Shown here: positions 1 through 8,800 of the stretch, in pieces | Layout: every line of letters starts with the position of its first letter | Position numbering within the stretch: position 1 is the first letter of the stretch | From: an uncultured bacterium | GTDB taxonomy: Bacteria > Planctomycetota > Uabimicrobiia > Uabimicrobiales > JABWCH01 | Direction of reading: 5' to 3' | NCBI GenBank assembly: GCA_938003875.1 | Contig: CALKWO010000172.1 | Span: forward strand, 1-41,382 | DNA: 41,382 nt | Notes under the pieces: model-generated | Seen by the model: only the letters and a program-made list of their open reading frames with translations | The model's database searches: none | What the model was told of the DNA's origin: nothing | Translations under genes and position numbers: made by a program

Positions 1-53
1 GGCGTAGAGGTCGAAAAATGTTATTTCTCGCCTTAGAGGCAGCGGAATATAGG

Positions 54-146
54 TTAAATCACGAATGGTACGAATAACCGAATAGCACAAATAAGAAATT
101 GTTAATCCATTCGTGGCATTCGTTTATTCGCAAAATTCGTGATTAA
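54..146. repeat. ATTCGT-type dispersed repeat, imperfect inverted pair
   Basis: The left arm reads TTAAATCACGAAT and the right arm ends ATTCGTGATTAA. Several ATTCG/CGAAT words lie between them, so the whole can fold as an imperfect hairpin. The same words recur at 3124-3161 and 3296-3387. Nothing else was recognised in positions 1-247. Confidence 0.7.
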
Positions 147-247
147 AATGGTCTTTCTAAGGGCATATCGCCTTACGATCAATACCAATAGACACGAGAT
201 ACTCTATCTGTTCCAGAGTGGGTCTGGCGTGCATACTCTACTCCTTT

Positions 248-1006
248 TTAGTCTGGCTGAGGGCCAACAATCGGGACAGTGCTGTGTTTGCTGACACTGG
301 CAATGATGCTGGCCCCTAGTTGCATGGCTATTTTCTGTAATTCCGATGCTTCCGGGTTGTTGCTGATAGGAAACATCATTCCGCCGGTTTCGTTTACTAT
401 CTCTTGCAACTGGGGCGTTGGTTCGCAGACAAGATAGAACAAAAGATTTCGTTTTTTGATTTCCTGCGCCAGCTCCTGGATGCTTTTGCCAGAGCGTAAG
501 GGCTTGGTATCGGCATTGAGAATCCCAAGTATGGCTCCTCTGCATGTCGAAAGATCAGGCTCCCAGGGAAGCGTAAGCAAATTTTCAACCGCGTCCAGGT
601 GACTTTCCTCTGCATCACCGCCTCCGGTAAAAACCACCGATTTCAAATCCTCCAATGCCTGAGCCGGTGAGCCATTGTTGGTGATGAGTACAGGTTCTTC
701 GCCATAATCCAGATCCCGATGGATCTGAAGGTAGCAGCGAACGCTTTTGGCTTTGGCTTCCAGCTTTTCCAGGATGATCTTGAGCGTCAGGGGAATGCCT
801 ACCTGAAAACTGTTGGAAGACCCCGTGCCATCTACGGTAATACCGAGCATGACAGTAACCGGAATTTTAGGGCGTTTGGCCGGTTTGACGACCGACTGGG
901 GGATAATGGAGCCAGTGGGAGAATCCGACACTTCTGCACCACAAAAAGGGCAAACCACATCCATATCTTTATCAATGACTTCGTTACAATGTTTACATCT
1001 GTCCAT
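248..1006 (-). CDS. Zinc-ribbon protein with von Willebrand factor A-like domain
   Basis: This 252-aa protein begins with a CxxC...CxxC zinc ribbon (Cys4, Cys7, Cys19, Cys22). From about residue 50 comes a VWA-like domain. Its first strand ends in D59-G-T-G-S63, the DxTxS form of the MIDAS metal site, and TGGGD at about 127-131 followed by two Glu fits the later MIDAS aspartate loop. The ATG at 1006 has AAAGGA upstream on the minus strand. VWA domains usually bind partner proteins through a metal, so a scaffold or regulatory role is inferred; no substrate is visible. It lies downstream of the 1117-2289 gene on the same strand, probably in one operon. Confidence 0.72.
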   Translation of the reverse strand: MDRCKHCNEVIDKDMDVVCPFCGAEVSDSPTGSIIPQSVVKPAKRPKIPVTVMLGITVDGTGSSNSFQVGIPLTLKIILEKLEAKAKSVRCYLQIHRDLDYGEEPVLITNNGSPAQALEDLKSVVFTGGGDAEESHLDAVENLLTLPWEPDLSTCRGAILGILNADTKPLRSGKSIQELAQEIKKRNLLFYLVCEPTPQLQEIVNETGGMMFPISNNPEASELQKIAMQLGASIIASVSKHSTVPIVGPQPD

Positions 1007-1116
1007 TCATGTTCCTTTCTGATACAAGTTTCCAAAATTTTTGAAAAGAAACGCCTTCTTTTCTTCCTGTTTTATTATTCTTTTGAGAGAGGCCAAAGAG
1101 ACCGAACGATTCTTTT

Positions 1117-2289
1117 TTATTGCAATTTTTTTTTGCACTTTGCTCTGACAAAAAGATTGCGTTCTTGAGAGGTGCAGGCTTGCCAGCATGTAAAAGGTTT
1201 TTCCAGAAACGAGTTACGGTCGGCAAAATAGATTGCCGTATTGATTTGCAGATCCTCGCAAATATGGATGAGATCATGGAGCATGTTTTTATGCTCGGAA
1301 GGAAAAAGCAAAGCAACGACCACTGCCTCTGTGGAAACATAAAGTCCCCGTTTTTTGACCCACTGGCTGACTTTTTCAGGTGCAGAAAGCCAGCCATGAT
1401 AGCCCTTGAGTATGGCCTCGAATTTAGCCAGTCTTTCTCCTGGAACGAAGGCAGAATGACAGGAAATCTTGTCGAAGATCAGGCAACATTTTTGCTCATT
1501 TTTTTTGACTACCACGACAGGGCCAGGCTTTAAACTGCCCCGTTTACCGTCAGGTTTTCGGATTTTGAGCATCCTCTTTTTGCGTGGGTTATAAGGGGAA
1601 AGCCAGTCGAAAAGGAAGCAGTCTTTTTCCTGCTGGCATGCCATTTCGAAAGCAAGCAAGATTTCGATCTCTTGCAAGATTTGGGTCAATCTTTCCTGGG
1701 GAAAATGTTCGCAGAAGAGGATTTTACCAGCCACGTCTCTGGCAGGAATGCCTGTTGCCTGTAAGTAAAGTTGCAGGCTTTTTTCGGTAAGAAAATAAAT
1801 CTCGTTGCCTTTTTCGCTGACAATTTGGAGAACACTTCGTAGACAAGGTTTGAGGGGAGATTGGTCTGCAAGAATCATCTCCCGAAGAGAAGATGAAAGG
1901 CAACCATACTTGACGAGAAACGTAAGAAAGCGAATGTCGTTCGTATCCAGACTTTCCCACATAATGGGCAGTTCTGGGTGCACATCGGAAGCATGTTCCT
2001 GTAAATTCAGAGGCAACTTCGGATTGCCCTGCATTTCCGATAGAGAATCCACGTTCTCTGTCCGTTCGTCTTGCAAAACCGCTCCCTGGATTTCTTCGCC
2101 ATCGCATTTTTGAGAAGCAATAGACGATTCAGACGGAATACACAATGTCATAGGATCAGGAAGTTTGCTTGCATCATTGGTGTTCTCTTTCGACTGCAAC
2201 AAGGCTGACTTTTCTTCCTTGTCTGTTGATGTTTCCTGTACCACTATTTCAGTCTCTTTTTCTTCTTGTTTTTTCCAAAAAGGCGACAT
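1117..2289 (-). CDS. Replication-relaxation-like protein, winged-helix plus nuclease-like fold
   Basis: This 390-aa protein starts at the ATG at 2289, which has AAAGGAG 7 nt upstream; an earlier in-frame start lacks a good site. Residues 1-110 are charged and probably disordered. Residues 116-176 resemble a winged helix-turn-helix. Residues 252-300 read as a strand with PGP, then LIFDK (Asp273), then an ERLAKFEAILKGYHGW helix. This is the order seen in replication-relaxation (PF13814-type) proteins, where a hydrophobic strand carries an acidic residue and is followed by a Lys/Tyr-rich helix. Those proteins occur beside plasmid transfer ATPases and are thought to act on plasmid DNA. Another protein of this kind is at 28233-29000. 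Family assignment is by pattern only. Confidence 0.5.
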   Translation of the reverse strand: MSPFWKKQEEKETEIVVQETSTDKEEKSALLQSKENTNDASKLPDPMTLCIPSESSIASQKCDGEEIQGAVLQDERTENVDSLSEMQGNPKLPLNLQEHASDVHPELPIMWESLDTNDIRFLTFLVKYGCLSSSLREMILADQSPLKPCLRSVLQIVSEKGNEIYFLTEKSLQLYLQATGIPARDVAGKILFCEHFPQERLTQILQEIEILLAFEMACQQEKDCFLFDWLSPYNPRKKRMLKIRKPDGKRGSLKPGPVVVVKKNEQKCCLIFDKISCHSAFVPGERLAKFEAILKGYHGWLSAPEKVSQWVKKRGLYVSTEAVVVALLFPSEHKNMLHDLIHICEDLQINTAIYFADRNSFLEKPFTCWQACTSQERNLFVRAKCKKKLQ

Positions 2290-2478
2290 GCCTTTGCTCC
2301 TTTCTTTGCACAATGGTGATTTCTGGATGCGTTTTCAGAAATCACGCCAAACTCTTACAATATAAAGGTTTCAATCTAAAAATCAGACCCTGCTCATCCT
2401 ATGATTTTGGATGTGATTTTGAAAGAGCGTTGAGTCTCTTCTCTCTTTTCTTCCTTCTTCCTGGACTCAAAAAAAGGC

Positions 2479-2931
2479 TCAGGTAATGTTGTTGCAGATC
2501 ACCGACACTGCATTCCATATCTTCCTGAGGAGCTTGATGAACTGCACGAAAAGAAAAGAGACGATCACGGCAAACGTGAAGAAGAGCATCCAGATCATAA
2601 GAAAAGGAATCCGCAACAGGATCGGAGAAAAATAGAGAATAAGAACAGGCCAGAAAATAGCCTGAAGAAACGTTGCCTTTGCGAAAAGATGGGGATGAAC
2701 CAGGCTCTTGCTGCATGGAAAATAACAATCGGCACTGCATTTCTGGATCAGGGAAGCGCATCCGTCAATCAAAGCAAAGACAATTTTTCCGCATAAGAAG
2801 TAGAGCGTAAAAGGAAAGCACAAAATCACTGCCACATAACCAGACACCCCAACAGACGAAAGCGGGGGAAGAGAGCAGGTGGAAAATTTGGCAATGGTAC
2901 TGCTGAAAGGTTTATGGTATTTCGGGGCCAT
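2479..2931 (-). CDS. Small membrane protein with about three transmembrane helices
   Basis: The start was placed at the ATG at 2931 because AAAGGAG lies 5 nt upstream on the minus strand; an upstream in-frame ATG (2961) has no such site. The 150-aa product has hydrophobic segments near residues 28-55, 85-105 and 108-130, then a basic C-terminus, so it is probably an inner-membrane protein. It is the first gene of the minus-strand group running toward 248. No family was recognised. Confidence 0.55.
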   Translation of the reverse strand: MAPKYHKPFSSTIAKFSTCSLPPLSSVGVSGYVAVILCFPFTLYFLCGKIVFALIDGCASLIQKCSADCYFPCSKSLVHPHLFAKATFLQAIFWPVLILYFSPILLRIPFLMIWMLFFTFAVIVSFLFVQFIKLLRKIWNAVSVICNNIT

Positions 2932-3123
2932 CCGATCTCCTTTCTGAAAAAAAATATCCACTCAACTTTCTTTTCTAATATTCTTTTCAGAAGGCAGGAT
3001 GAGCCTGAAGGATGAAAATTTTTCTGAAAATTTTTTATACCTAAAAGCCCTTGCCCTCCCTCGGCGTTACGCAAAATCTTTGAACTTTTTACCTTACCCC
3101 AACGAATGAGATTGTTCTAAAAC

Positions 3124-3161
3124 TATTCGTGCCATTCGGTCATTCGTATTATTCGTGATTA
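3124..3161. repeat. ATTCGT-type dispersed repeat, single arm
   Basis: This stretch has four ATTCG words and ends ATTCGTGATTA, close to 110-146 and 3351-3387. Together with the copy near position 100 it brackets the minus-strand operon at 248-2931. The surrounding stretch 2932-3472 holds no convincing gene. Confidence 0.7.
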
Positions 3162-3295
3162 GAGTCGTCTCTCCCATTGGCAGGAGTTGCTGGCAACAGG
3201 AAGCCTCAGAAGAGTGCTTTTATTTTTTTTCTTTTTCCCGAACAGAAGAAGCCGTTTCTTTTTTCTATCTCGGACAAGCCGAAACCAAACAGGTA

Positions 3296-3387
3296 TTAAT
3301 CACGAATGACACGAATATACAAATTACGCGAATGAAATTTTTATAAAAACTATTCGTGCCATTCGACCATTCGTCTTATTCGTGATA
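3296..3387. repeat. ATTCGT-type dispersed repeat, inverted pair
   Basis: The left arm (3296-3334) begins TTAATCACGAAT. The right arm (3351-3387) contains ATTCGTGCCATTCG and ends TTATTCGTGAT. The arms face each other across about 16 nt and could form a long imperfect hairpin. The layout matches the 54-146 element. Confidence 0.7.
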
Positions 3388-3458
3388 AAAATCTTCGCGT
3401 TTTCGGCAAACATCTAACTTCTTAGTTTCTATGGGTTGAGATCAAAAAACTTATCTTC

Positions 3459-3464
3459 TAACTT
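3459..3464 (+). promoter_or_regulatory. Leader hexamer TAACTT 8 nt before ATG
   Basis: TAACTT lies 8 nt before the ATG at 3473 in a T/C/A-rich leader with no Shine-Dalgarno sequence. It is one of about eleven similarly placed hexamers in this window. Confidence 0.45.
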
Positions 3465-3472
3465 CATTCCTT

Positions 3473-4024
3473 ATGCCAAACTATGTCGCCAACAAATTAG
3501 TCATCCAGGCAGAAAAAGAGGTAGTCCAAAAGATCAGGGAGAAAATCTTATCCCGAACCCGAGAGGGAGAATACCGGTTCGATTTCAATCGTCTGATCCA
3601 GATGCCCAAAGCTTTGAGAAAAAGCATTTTTAAAGCTAAGACGCCAGCAGAAGAAAAGATGAGCGATGAAGAATTAGATGCCTATAGAAAAAATTTGATC
3701 GAGCAATATGGAGCTGATACGGACTACGATTGGAGCGTGAAGTATTGGGGAACTAAATGGAATAGCTGCAAGAATCATATTGATGATAATGAGATTATCT
3801 TCGCAACTGCCTGGAGTCTGCCAAAACCAGTGATGATAAGATTGAGCGAGATTTTTCCCGATGTCGAATTCGAGCTTTGGTATATGGATGAAGGCTGGAA
3901 TTTCGCAGGGCACAAGACATACAGGAATGGCAACCTTACGGGAGAATACCCTGTCGCTTCCTTTAAAGATAAGGAAGCATTTTGGCGGTTGCATAAAAAC
4001 TGGATTGGAAAAATTTTCAAATAA
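3473..4024 (+). CDS. Api92/YubB-like protein with ferredoxin-like fold
   Basis: This 183-aa protein opens with MPNYVANKLVI. It then has FNRLIQMP near residue 40, YDWSVKYWGTKW near 85 and FATAWSLPKPV near 107. These are the hallmark blocks of the Api92/YubB (DUF1281-like) family carried by phages and conjugative plasmids. The molecular function of the family is not established, and none is claimed here. The ATG was chosen because the family begins at this motif and because the TAACTT leader hexamer precedes it. It is the first of the plus-strand accessory genes. Confidence 0.85.
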   Translation: MPNYVANKLVIQAEKEVVQKIREKILSRTREGEYRFDFNRLIQMPKALRKSIFKAKTPAEEKMSDEELDAYRKNLIEQYGADTDYDWSVKYWGTKWNSCKNHIDDNEIIFATAWSLPKPVMIRLSEIFPDVEFELWYMDEGWNFAGHKTYRNGNLTGEYPVASFKDKEAFWRLHKNWIGKIFK

Positions 4025-4067
4025 TAAGCCCCAAAAGGATGCTTTTATTTTTTTTCTTACCTTGACT

Positions 4068-4094
4068 ATGAACTACGCCCATGCACCACCTTGA
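4068..4094 (+). other. Eight-codon upstream ORF in a duplicated leader
   Basis: The frame reads MNYAHAPP then stop. It follows a T-rich leader (TTTTTTTTCTTACCTTGACT) that resembles the leader of the next gene (TTTATTTTCTTACCTTTATC). It could be a leader peptide or the remains of a gene start duplicated by a small insertion. Translation is unproven. Confidence 0.25.
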
Positions 4095-4123
4095 TTTGCT
4101 GCAAGAAAGTCTCGTTTATTTTC

Positions 4124-4129
4124 TTACCT
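4124..4129 (+). promoter_or_regulatory. Leader hexamer TTACCT 8 nt before ATG
   Basis: TTACCT lies exactly 8 nt before the ATG at 4138 within a G-free 22-nt stretch. No purine-rich ribosome binding site is present. The same word occurs in the leader of the 4068 mini-ORF. Confidence 0.45.
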
Positions 4130-4137
4130 TTATCACT

Positions 4138-4818
4138 ATGCAAAACGCCACAATCAATTCTTACGAACTTCTCGATAAACAAGATATCGAATACGGCCAG
4201 CTCAAGATCCTTCAGACCTCCAGCAACGTCTCTGCTGAAAACAAAGGAACGCCCGGAAAAATCTTGCACACCCTCACCGGCGAAGTTTCCGATTTCGTCG
4301 AAGTCATCCTCCTCGGCGTCAGAAAAGAATTCCGAGTCTGGACAGGAGATGGGATTTCCAAATATCCTGCTTATCTTTCCAACGACATGAAGGTTCTCCT
4401 TCATCTCAATACCAAAACCGGGGAAAAGATCGCCGAAGAGCCTTTGGAAGAAAGCGAGGTATGGAAGAACCGAATGAACAATCAGAATGCCAAGACCCAA
4501 TATTATTTCCTGGCATTGACTCCGGAGGATAGCAGACCTGTATTCATCAGGATCGGCGGGTTAGGATTCAAAAGGGCAAGAAGCTTTTTGAACCAGGCTC
4601 AGGCCAAGGGCAAGCAGCTCTACGAGTTCATAACAAAGATCAGCGTAGAACAGGAAAACAGCCGCTTCGGTGCCAAGTTCGTGCCCCTGTTCACCATAAC
4701 CGATGCGCCCATGCCAAAGGAATTCCAGGCAGAAGTAATCACTCCGGTTTTCCTGAGGTTTCTGGAAGAAACCCGCCATCCTGCTTTGCCTGCTTTGCCT
4801 GCTGGCAAACAGCAATAG
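4138..4818 (+). CDS. Putative ssDNA-binding-type accessory protein, paralogue of the 33535 gene
   Basis: This 226-aa protein starts at 4138, next to the leader hexamer; an upstream in-frame ATG (4081) is not preceded by a motif. Early on it has LKILQTSS, then GKILHTLTGE, then a strand ending RVW. The protein at 33535 has YKIVQPTT, GRYLNTLTGE and RILF in the same order, and both later have a P-(V/F)-x-I-x-x-x-G strand. I read them as divergent paralogues. This layout resembles phage or ICE proteins found near recombination and ssDNA-binding genes, but the function is inferred. The C-terminus PALPALPAGKQQ is encoded by a 9-bp tandem repeat near 4787. Confidence 0.55.
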   Translation: MQNATINSYELLDKQDIEYGQLKILQTSSNVSAENKGTPGKILHTLTGEVSDFVEVILLGVRKEFRVWTGDGISKYPAYLSNDMKVLLHLNTKTGEKIAEEPLEESEVWKNRMNNQNAKTQYYFLALTPEDSRPVFIRIGGLGFKRARSFLNQAQAKGKQLYEFITKISVEQENSRFGAKFVPLFTITDAPMPKEFQAEVITPVFLRFLEETRHPALPALPAGKQQ

Positions 4819-4821
4819 CCA

Positions 4822-4845
4822 AAAAGCCGGCGTCAACCGGCTTTT
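4822..4845 (+). terminator. Intrinsic terminator
   Basis: A 9-bp stem (AAAAGCCGG / CCGGCTTTT) with a 6-nt loop is followed by TCTCTTTTTATCCC. It lies just after the 4138-4818 stop and just before the next gene's T-rich leader. Confidence 0.85.
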
Positions 4846-4873
4846 CTCTTTTTATCCCTTAATTTGTTTCATC

Positions 4874-5056
4874 ATGACAAACCATACCACAATGCAGGAA
4901 AAAAAGCAAATTCCTGCGAGCCTTATTCCCACCATCATCGCGCGAATTCGAGCGTTAGTTTTCCTCGATAAATGGGAAGATTCGATCACACGGGCAGAAA
5001 AAGCCTGTGATCTTGCGCTAAGACAGATCGAAAACATGAAGATTCAATCGCAATAG
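4874..5056 (+). CDS. Small helical protein of unknown function
   Basis: This 60-aa protein has a predicted amphipathic helix through residues 15-55, including IIARIRALVFLDKW and AEKACDLALRQIE. No family was recognised. The start follows the same kind of leader as its neighbours (CCTTAATTTGTTTCATC then ATG). Terminators on both sides (4822-4845 and 5085-5114) make it a one-gene transcription unit, which supports it as real despite its size. Confidence 0.5.
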   Translation: MTNHTTMQEKKQIPASLIPTIIARIRALVFLDKWEDSITRAEKACDLALRQIENMKIQSQ

Positions 5057-5084
5057 GTTCTTTCCCTGTTTTATCTAGTTTTCA

Positions 5085-5114
5085 GGCCCATTTCTCTCAT
5101 TCGAGGAATGGGCC
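5085..5114 (+). terminator. Intrinsic terminator
   Basis: The stem is GGCCCATT / AATGGGCC (8 bp), with a possible inner CTC/GAG pairing, followed by GTTTTATCTTT. The T-run merges into the leader of the 5139 gene. Confidence 0.8.
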
Positions 5115-5138
5115 GTTTTATCTTTAACCTTCTATCCC

Positions 5139-5318
5139 ATGAAAACCGTCGAAAACATCGGTAATGATGAAGGATTCAAATCAGGAGACTGGCAACGTCC
5201 AGAGTCCGATATCGCCGATATTGGCGTTTTTCCTTGCGAATCCTGCTCTTTCCTTTATGACGCACAAACTATGGATTACTGCCCTCGTTGTGGCAGAGGC
5301 GCGTCTGAAAACGAGTGA
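5139..5318 (+). CDS. 59-aa zinc-ribbon protein
   Basis: The frame from the ATG at 5139 to the TGA at 5316-5318 encodes MKTVENIGNDEG and then a C-terminal zinc ribbon with CESC at about 34-37 and CPRC at about 49-52. The segment IGVFPCESC...YD...CPRCG matches the C-terminus of the frameshifted gene at 9982-10327 (IGVFPCASC...YD...CPKCG), so the two are paralogues; this one is shorter at the N-terminus. The hexamer TAACCT lies 8 nt before the ATG. Zinc ribbons of this size often bind nucleic acid or partner proteins, but no role is visible. Confidence 0.7.
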   Translation: MKTVENIGNDEGFKSGDWQRPESDIADIGVFPCESCSFLYDAQTMDYCPRCGRGASENE

Positions 5319-5321
5319 CGC
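5301..5321 (+). terminator. Hairpin with T-run overlapping a stop codon
   Basis: GCGTC (5301-5305) pairs with GACGC (5317-5321) and is followed by TTTTATTTTC. The 3' arm includes the TGA of the 5139 gene. It has the form of a short intrinsic terminator. Confidence 0.55.
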
Positions 5322-5346
5322 TTTTATTTTCTAACTTTACTTCACT

Positions 5347-5583
5347 ATGCCTAACACAACCTTTAAATGCCCCCATTGCCAACAAAAGACAAAGGTCATA
5401 CACGTCCATCACGACTGCACCATCGTGTATGAGTACGATCTTCAGACTATGTTCAGCGGCTCTATAGACAGCCATTGTCTGAAAACCCCGGATCGTTATC
5501 ATTGCCCGAATTGCAGGAAGGAGATAAGCTACGACGATTTGGCAATGCAAGGTTTCAGAATCGAATCCGTGTGTTGCACCTAA
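5347..5583 (+). CDS. Small two-CxxC zinc-binding protein
   Basis: This 78-aa protein has CPHC at residues 8-11 and CPNC near 53-56, which can form one zinc ribbon, plus a terminal Cys-Cys. Conserved-looking His and Asp residues lie between the pairs. TAACTT lies 9 nt before the ATG, and the gene is set off by hairpins at 5301-5321 and 5589-5606. A nucleic-acid or protein-binding adaptor is plausible. No named family was recognised. Confidence 0.6.
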   Translation: MPNTTFKCPHCQQKTKVIHVHHDCTIVYEYDLQTMFSGSIDSHCLKTPDRYHCPNCRKEISYDDLAMQGFRIESVCCT

Positions 5584-5588
5584 CGAAA

Positions 5589-5622
5589 GCCATTCGGAAG
5601 AATGGCGCGATATTTTTTATTT
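5589..5622 (+). terminator. Intrinsic terminator
   Basis: GCCATTC (5589-5595), loop GGAA and GAATGGC (5600-5606) are followed by a T-rich run. The run continues directly into the leader of the 5632 gene, so the terminator tail and the leader are the same sequence. Confidence 0.75.
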
Positions 5623-5631
5623 TTTCACATC

Positions 5632-5850
5632 ATGAAACATTTTGCCATTCAAACCAAAGGCCCACCGATCACCACCAGACAAAAGCTTTTTTATATAGCT
5701 CTCGCGGAAAAGGCTTTTTCCCATTCAGAAGAGATGAAGAACTTTTGCTTCAAACTCATCCCCCAACTCAGTAAATATGAAGCGAGCCGGGAAATCAAAA
5801 AACTTCTGGAGCGTATCCATTCCCGCTATTCAAAGCGAATAAATCACTGA
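5632..5850 (+). CDS. Small helical protein with LSKYEASREI motif
   Basis: This 72-aa protein starts at the ATG at 5632; the frame is open from 5602, but the leader lies just before 5632. It contains TTRQKLFYIALAEKAF and LSKYEASREIKKLLERI. The pattern of Gln/Arg-rich helix, Leu-Ala helix and closing EAS...I...L helix recurs in small phage and mobile-element proteins, and is loosely echoed in the N-terminal third of the 11258 gene (QRQINLIKALAWKL ... CYRLIRRML). Function is unknown. Confidence 0.5.
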   Translation: MKHFAIQTKGPPITTRQKLFYIALAEKAFSHSEEMKNFCFKLIPQLSKYEASREIKKLLERIHSRYSKRINH

Positions 5851-5879
5851 GTTTGCTTTACCTTTTTACCAATTTTCCT

Positions 5880-8800
5880 ATGCAGCTTCAACTCAACCTG
5901 TTCGACTATCATCCGCCTGTTGTCGTTCAAGAAATCAAGCAACCCGAAGTCCATCCATCAGCAAATACAGTGCTTCTCCCCAAAGAACCGGAAATCAGGC
6001 GGCATATCTCGGACTACGAGGTGCGTGTCTTCTACGACGCTCCTCAATTCTGCGGCTCTGTGGACGAGCGCAAAAGCCATAACGAGTCCGCTCTCACATC
6101 CTCCGATCCAGAGTTCATCTACCAGAACTATACCGGAATCGGAGGCTTGCATGGCATGGAATTCAAGGATTTCGGGAATTTCCACGACTATACCCAGGCA
6201 AAACAAGAATACGAATGTGGACAATTTTTCACCCCTTCAGCGACTGCCAGGCTCATCGTCGAGATGCTGGAAATCGAGCCGAAAAAGAATGTGGCGGATC
6301 TTTGCTGTGGCATGGGATCGTTCTTCAACTATCTCGATGATTGCGAAGTCTACGGGGTCGAGTTGGAAGACAATGCCTGCGAAATCGCACAAAAGCTTTA
6401 TCCCAATGCCCGTATTCAGAATAGAGACATCCGCTATATGAACGATCTTCCACCGCAGGATTACATCATCGGCAATCCGCCCTTCAATCTTCTATGGGAG
6501 AACGAGCACCATGAATTGAGCAGCAGTTCCGGCAAAATCTTGTCGCAGGATTTCTATATCCATGCCTGCCATTCTTATCTCAAAGAAGGAGGATTCCTGG
6601 CATTCGTCTGCCCGGAAACCTGGCTCAACGATGAATTGCGATGCGGTAAAGTGAAGGCTTTCATCGAAAAAAATCTGGTCAAGATTTTCGAAGTGCGTCT
6701 TCCGAATGACTTGTTCGCTTCTGTCGGCGTCAAGAATTTCCCTACCAAGATTCTGGGCTATCAGAAAGCCATCCCCGATGAAAAGCTGGAATACGATGCT
6801 TTTATCGGCATGTATGAAGAAGCCCTCGTAAACTGGCGTAATTCAGAAACCTACCAGCAATTTCGCCAGAACAAAAAGCTGGCGTTACATTATCAGGCGC
6901 AGCAGAAATACCGCTATTATTTCGAAGAAAGAGCGGAACTCGACAAAAAACAAGATTCAGAGTACCAATACCGGAAATACCTCTATGAACTCAAGCGCAC
7001 AAGACCCAGACTGCTCGAAAAAGCCGAGTCGAAAAGAAGCGAAATCGAGAAGGCTACGAAGCCAGAGAATATGGATTGGGCGGAATGGCTAGAGAAAAGG
7101 CCGACTTTGGAGAAATTGCTATCGCGAATGAAACGATGGCTGGGCGTGAAAAAATCGAAAGACATGATTCGCCTGGTCAAAACCCAAAACAAGATCAAGC
7201 TGAAACCTTATTCCCGCAGTGCGCTTTTGGCCTTACGCCAGAAAGGAATCGCCACGGAATGGAGCCTGAACAAGCTGATCTATGCCCAATACTGGCAAGA
7301 GGAATGGGATTCTTTCCAACGTAGCCTTTCGCAAATGAAGACAACCGCCCTCTTCTACTACACCAAAAAGAAATGCGTTTCCATCGAATTCAAGAATTTC
7401 TCGGCAAAACGCTATCTCCAAAGAAAGCATCGCGAAGTCTGCCATCTGCGGGCTGACATCTCCTCGCTGGCAGTTCCTGACTCTATACAAACCCGGCTCC
7501 AGTCCATGCAGCTCGGCGATAAACAACTGCTTCCCCACCAGGTGGAAGACATCGCCAAAGCCTTGCAAAAGCCATGCGCCCTGCTCAACTGGGAAATGGG
7601 TACTGGCAAGACCTTGTCTGCCATTGCCTGGAGCAAGATGAAAACAGGCAAGACTATCGTGGTCGCTCCGTCCCTCTTGATCCGCAAGACCTGGCAGGAA
7701 GAATTCACCGGCGTCGGCGAAAAAAATTACCAGATCATCGACTCTTTTCTTGATCTCGCAGATTGCCAGACAAAAGATTACGTCCTCATCTCTCTGGAAC
7801 GGCTTCCCAAATACTACAAACGCCTTAAGAAAATTCGGTTCCATAATCTGATCCTGGATGAAAGCGACAACATCAAGAACGGAAGTGGCTGTCGGGCTAA
7901 GGCAGTAAGCTCAATCGCCAGAAAGATTCCAAACAAGCTGATTCTTACTGGTACTTTCACTCGCAATAATGCTTCGGAAGCCTATCCTCAGCTTGCCCTG
8001 CTCCTGAACAACTCTCCGTCCATGCTTTGCGAAGTTCCGGAGATTCTGGAATATGACCGAATCGAAAAGGATTATGTCAGCAAGCCCAATCCAATCTACC
8101 ATCTTCCTTATCCCGCTCATGGCGGAAATGCCATCTTCCGCAAAAACTTCTCGCCCAAGAAAACCACGGTATTCGGTGCCAGCAAGACCAACCAGGAGCT
8201 TTACAACAAGACCGCCCTCGAAAACCTGCTCAAAACCGTTCGCTTACGCCGCCGCTTCAATGAAATCAAGCCCAAAGGCGTAACCTACGACATCGAGCAG
8301 ATCACCGTTCCCATGAACTCATCGGAAATCAAGGTTTACGAATATATCTTCGACGAATTCGTGCGTGTCGTTCAGAAAATGTACGAGAAAGACCACGATG
8401 GAAAAGTCTCCAAGATGCTCGTCATAATGCGCCAGATCGTCGCCCTGCTTCAGGGTGCCAGCAATCCCTGGACTTTTCCTCAATACGATGGGCCGGAAAT
8501 CACTTCCAAGATGAGCAAGGTCATCGAAATCATCCGCGCCAATCCTGGCAAGAAGATCATGTTCGGCTCACCCTGGAAAGCCACGAGCTACAAATACGTC
8601 CAGGTACTCGCCCGCGAATTTAAGGTCATCCATCTGGAAAGCGAGCTTTCGATCAGCAACCGAAACAAGCTCATTGCGCAATTCCGCCAGGGAGACAGCC
8701 AGGTACTCGTCTCCACGATTGGCGTTCTCAAGGCTGGTATCAATATCCCGGAGGCAAATTTTGTCATAACCGACAGCTATCCATGGAATTACGCTCAACT

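Noticed and set aside
3155..3346. 63-aa plus-strand ORF between ATTCGT repeats
   Set aside because: It is made partly of repeat sequence, has no leader motif or Shine-Dalgarno site and an unconvincing product.
4783..4808. 9-bp tandem repeat CTGCTTTGC as a mobile element
   Set aside because: Only two full units at the 3' end of a gene; nothing beyond a short in-frame slippage repeat can be supported.
7233..7844. Minus-strand 203-aa ORF within the methyltransferase-helicase
   Set aside because: Antisense shadow of a gene with clear catalytic motifs on the plus strand.
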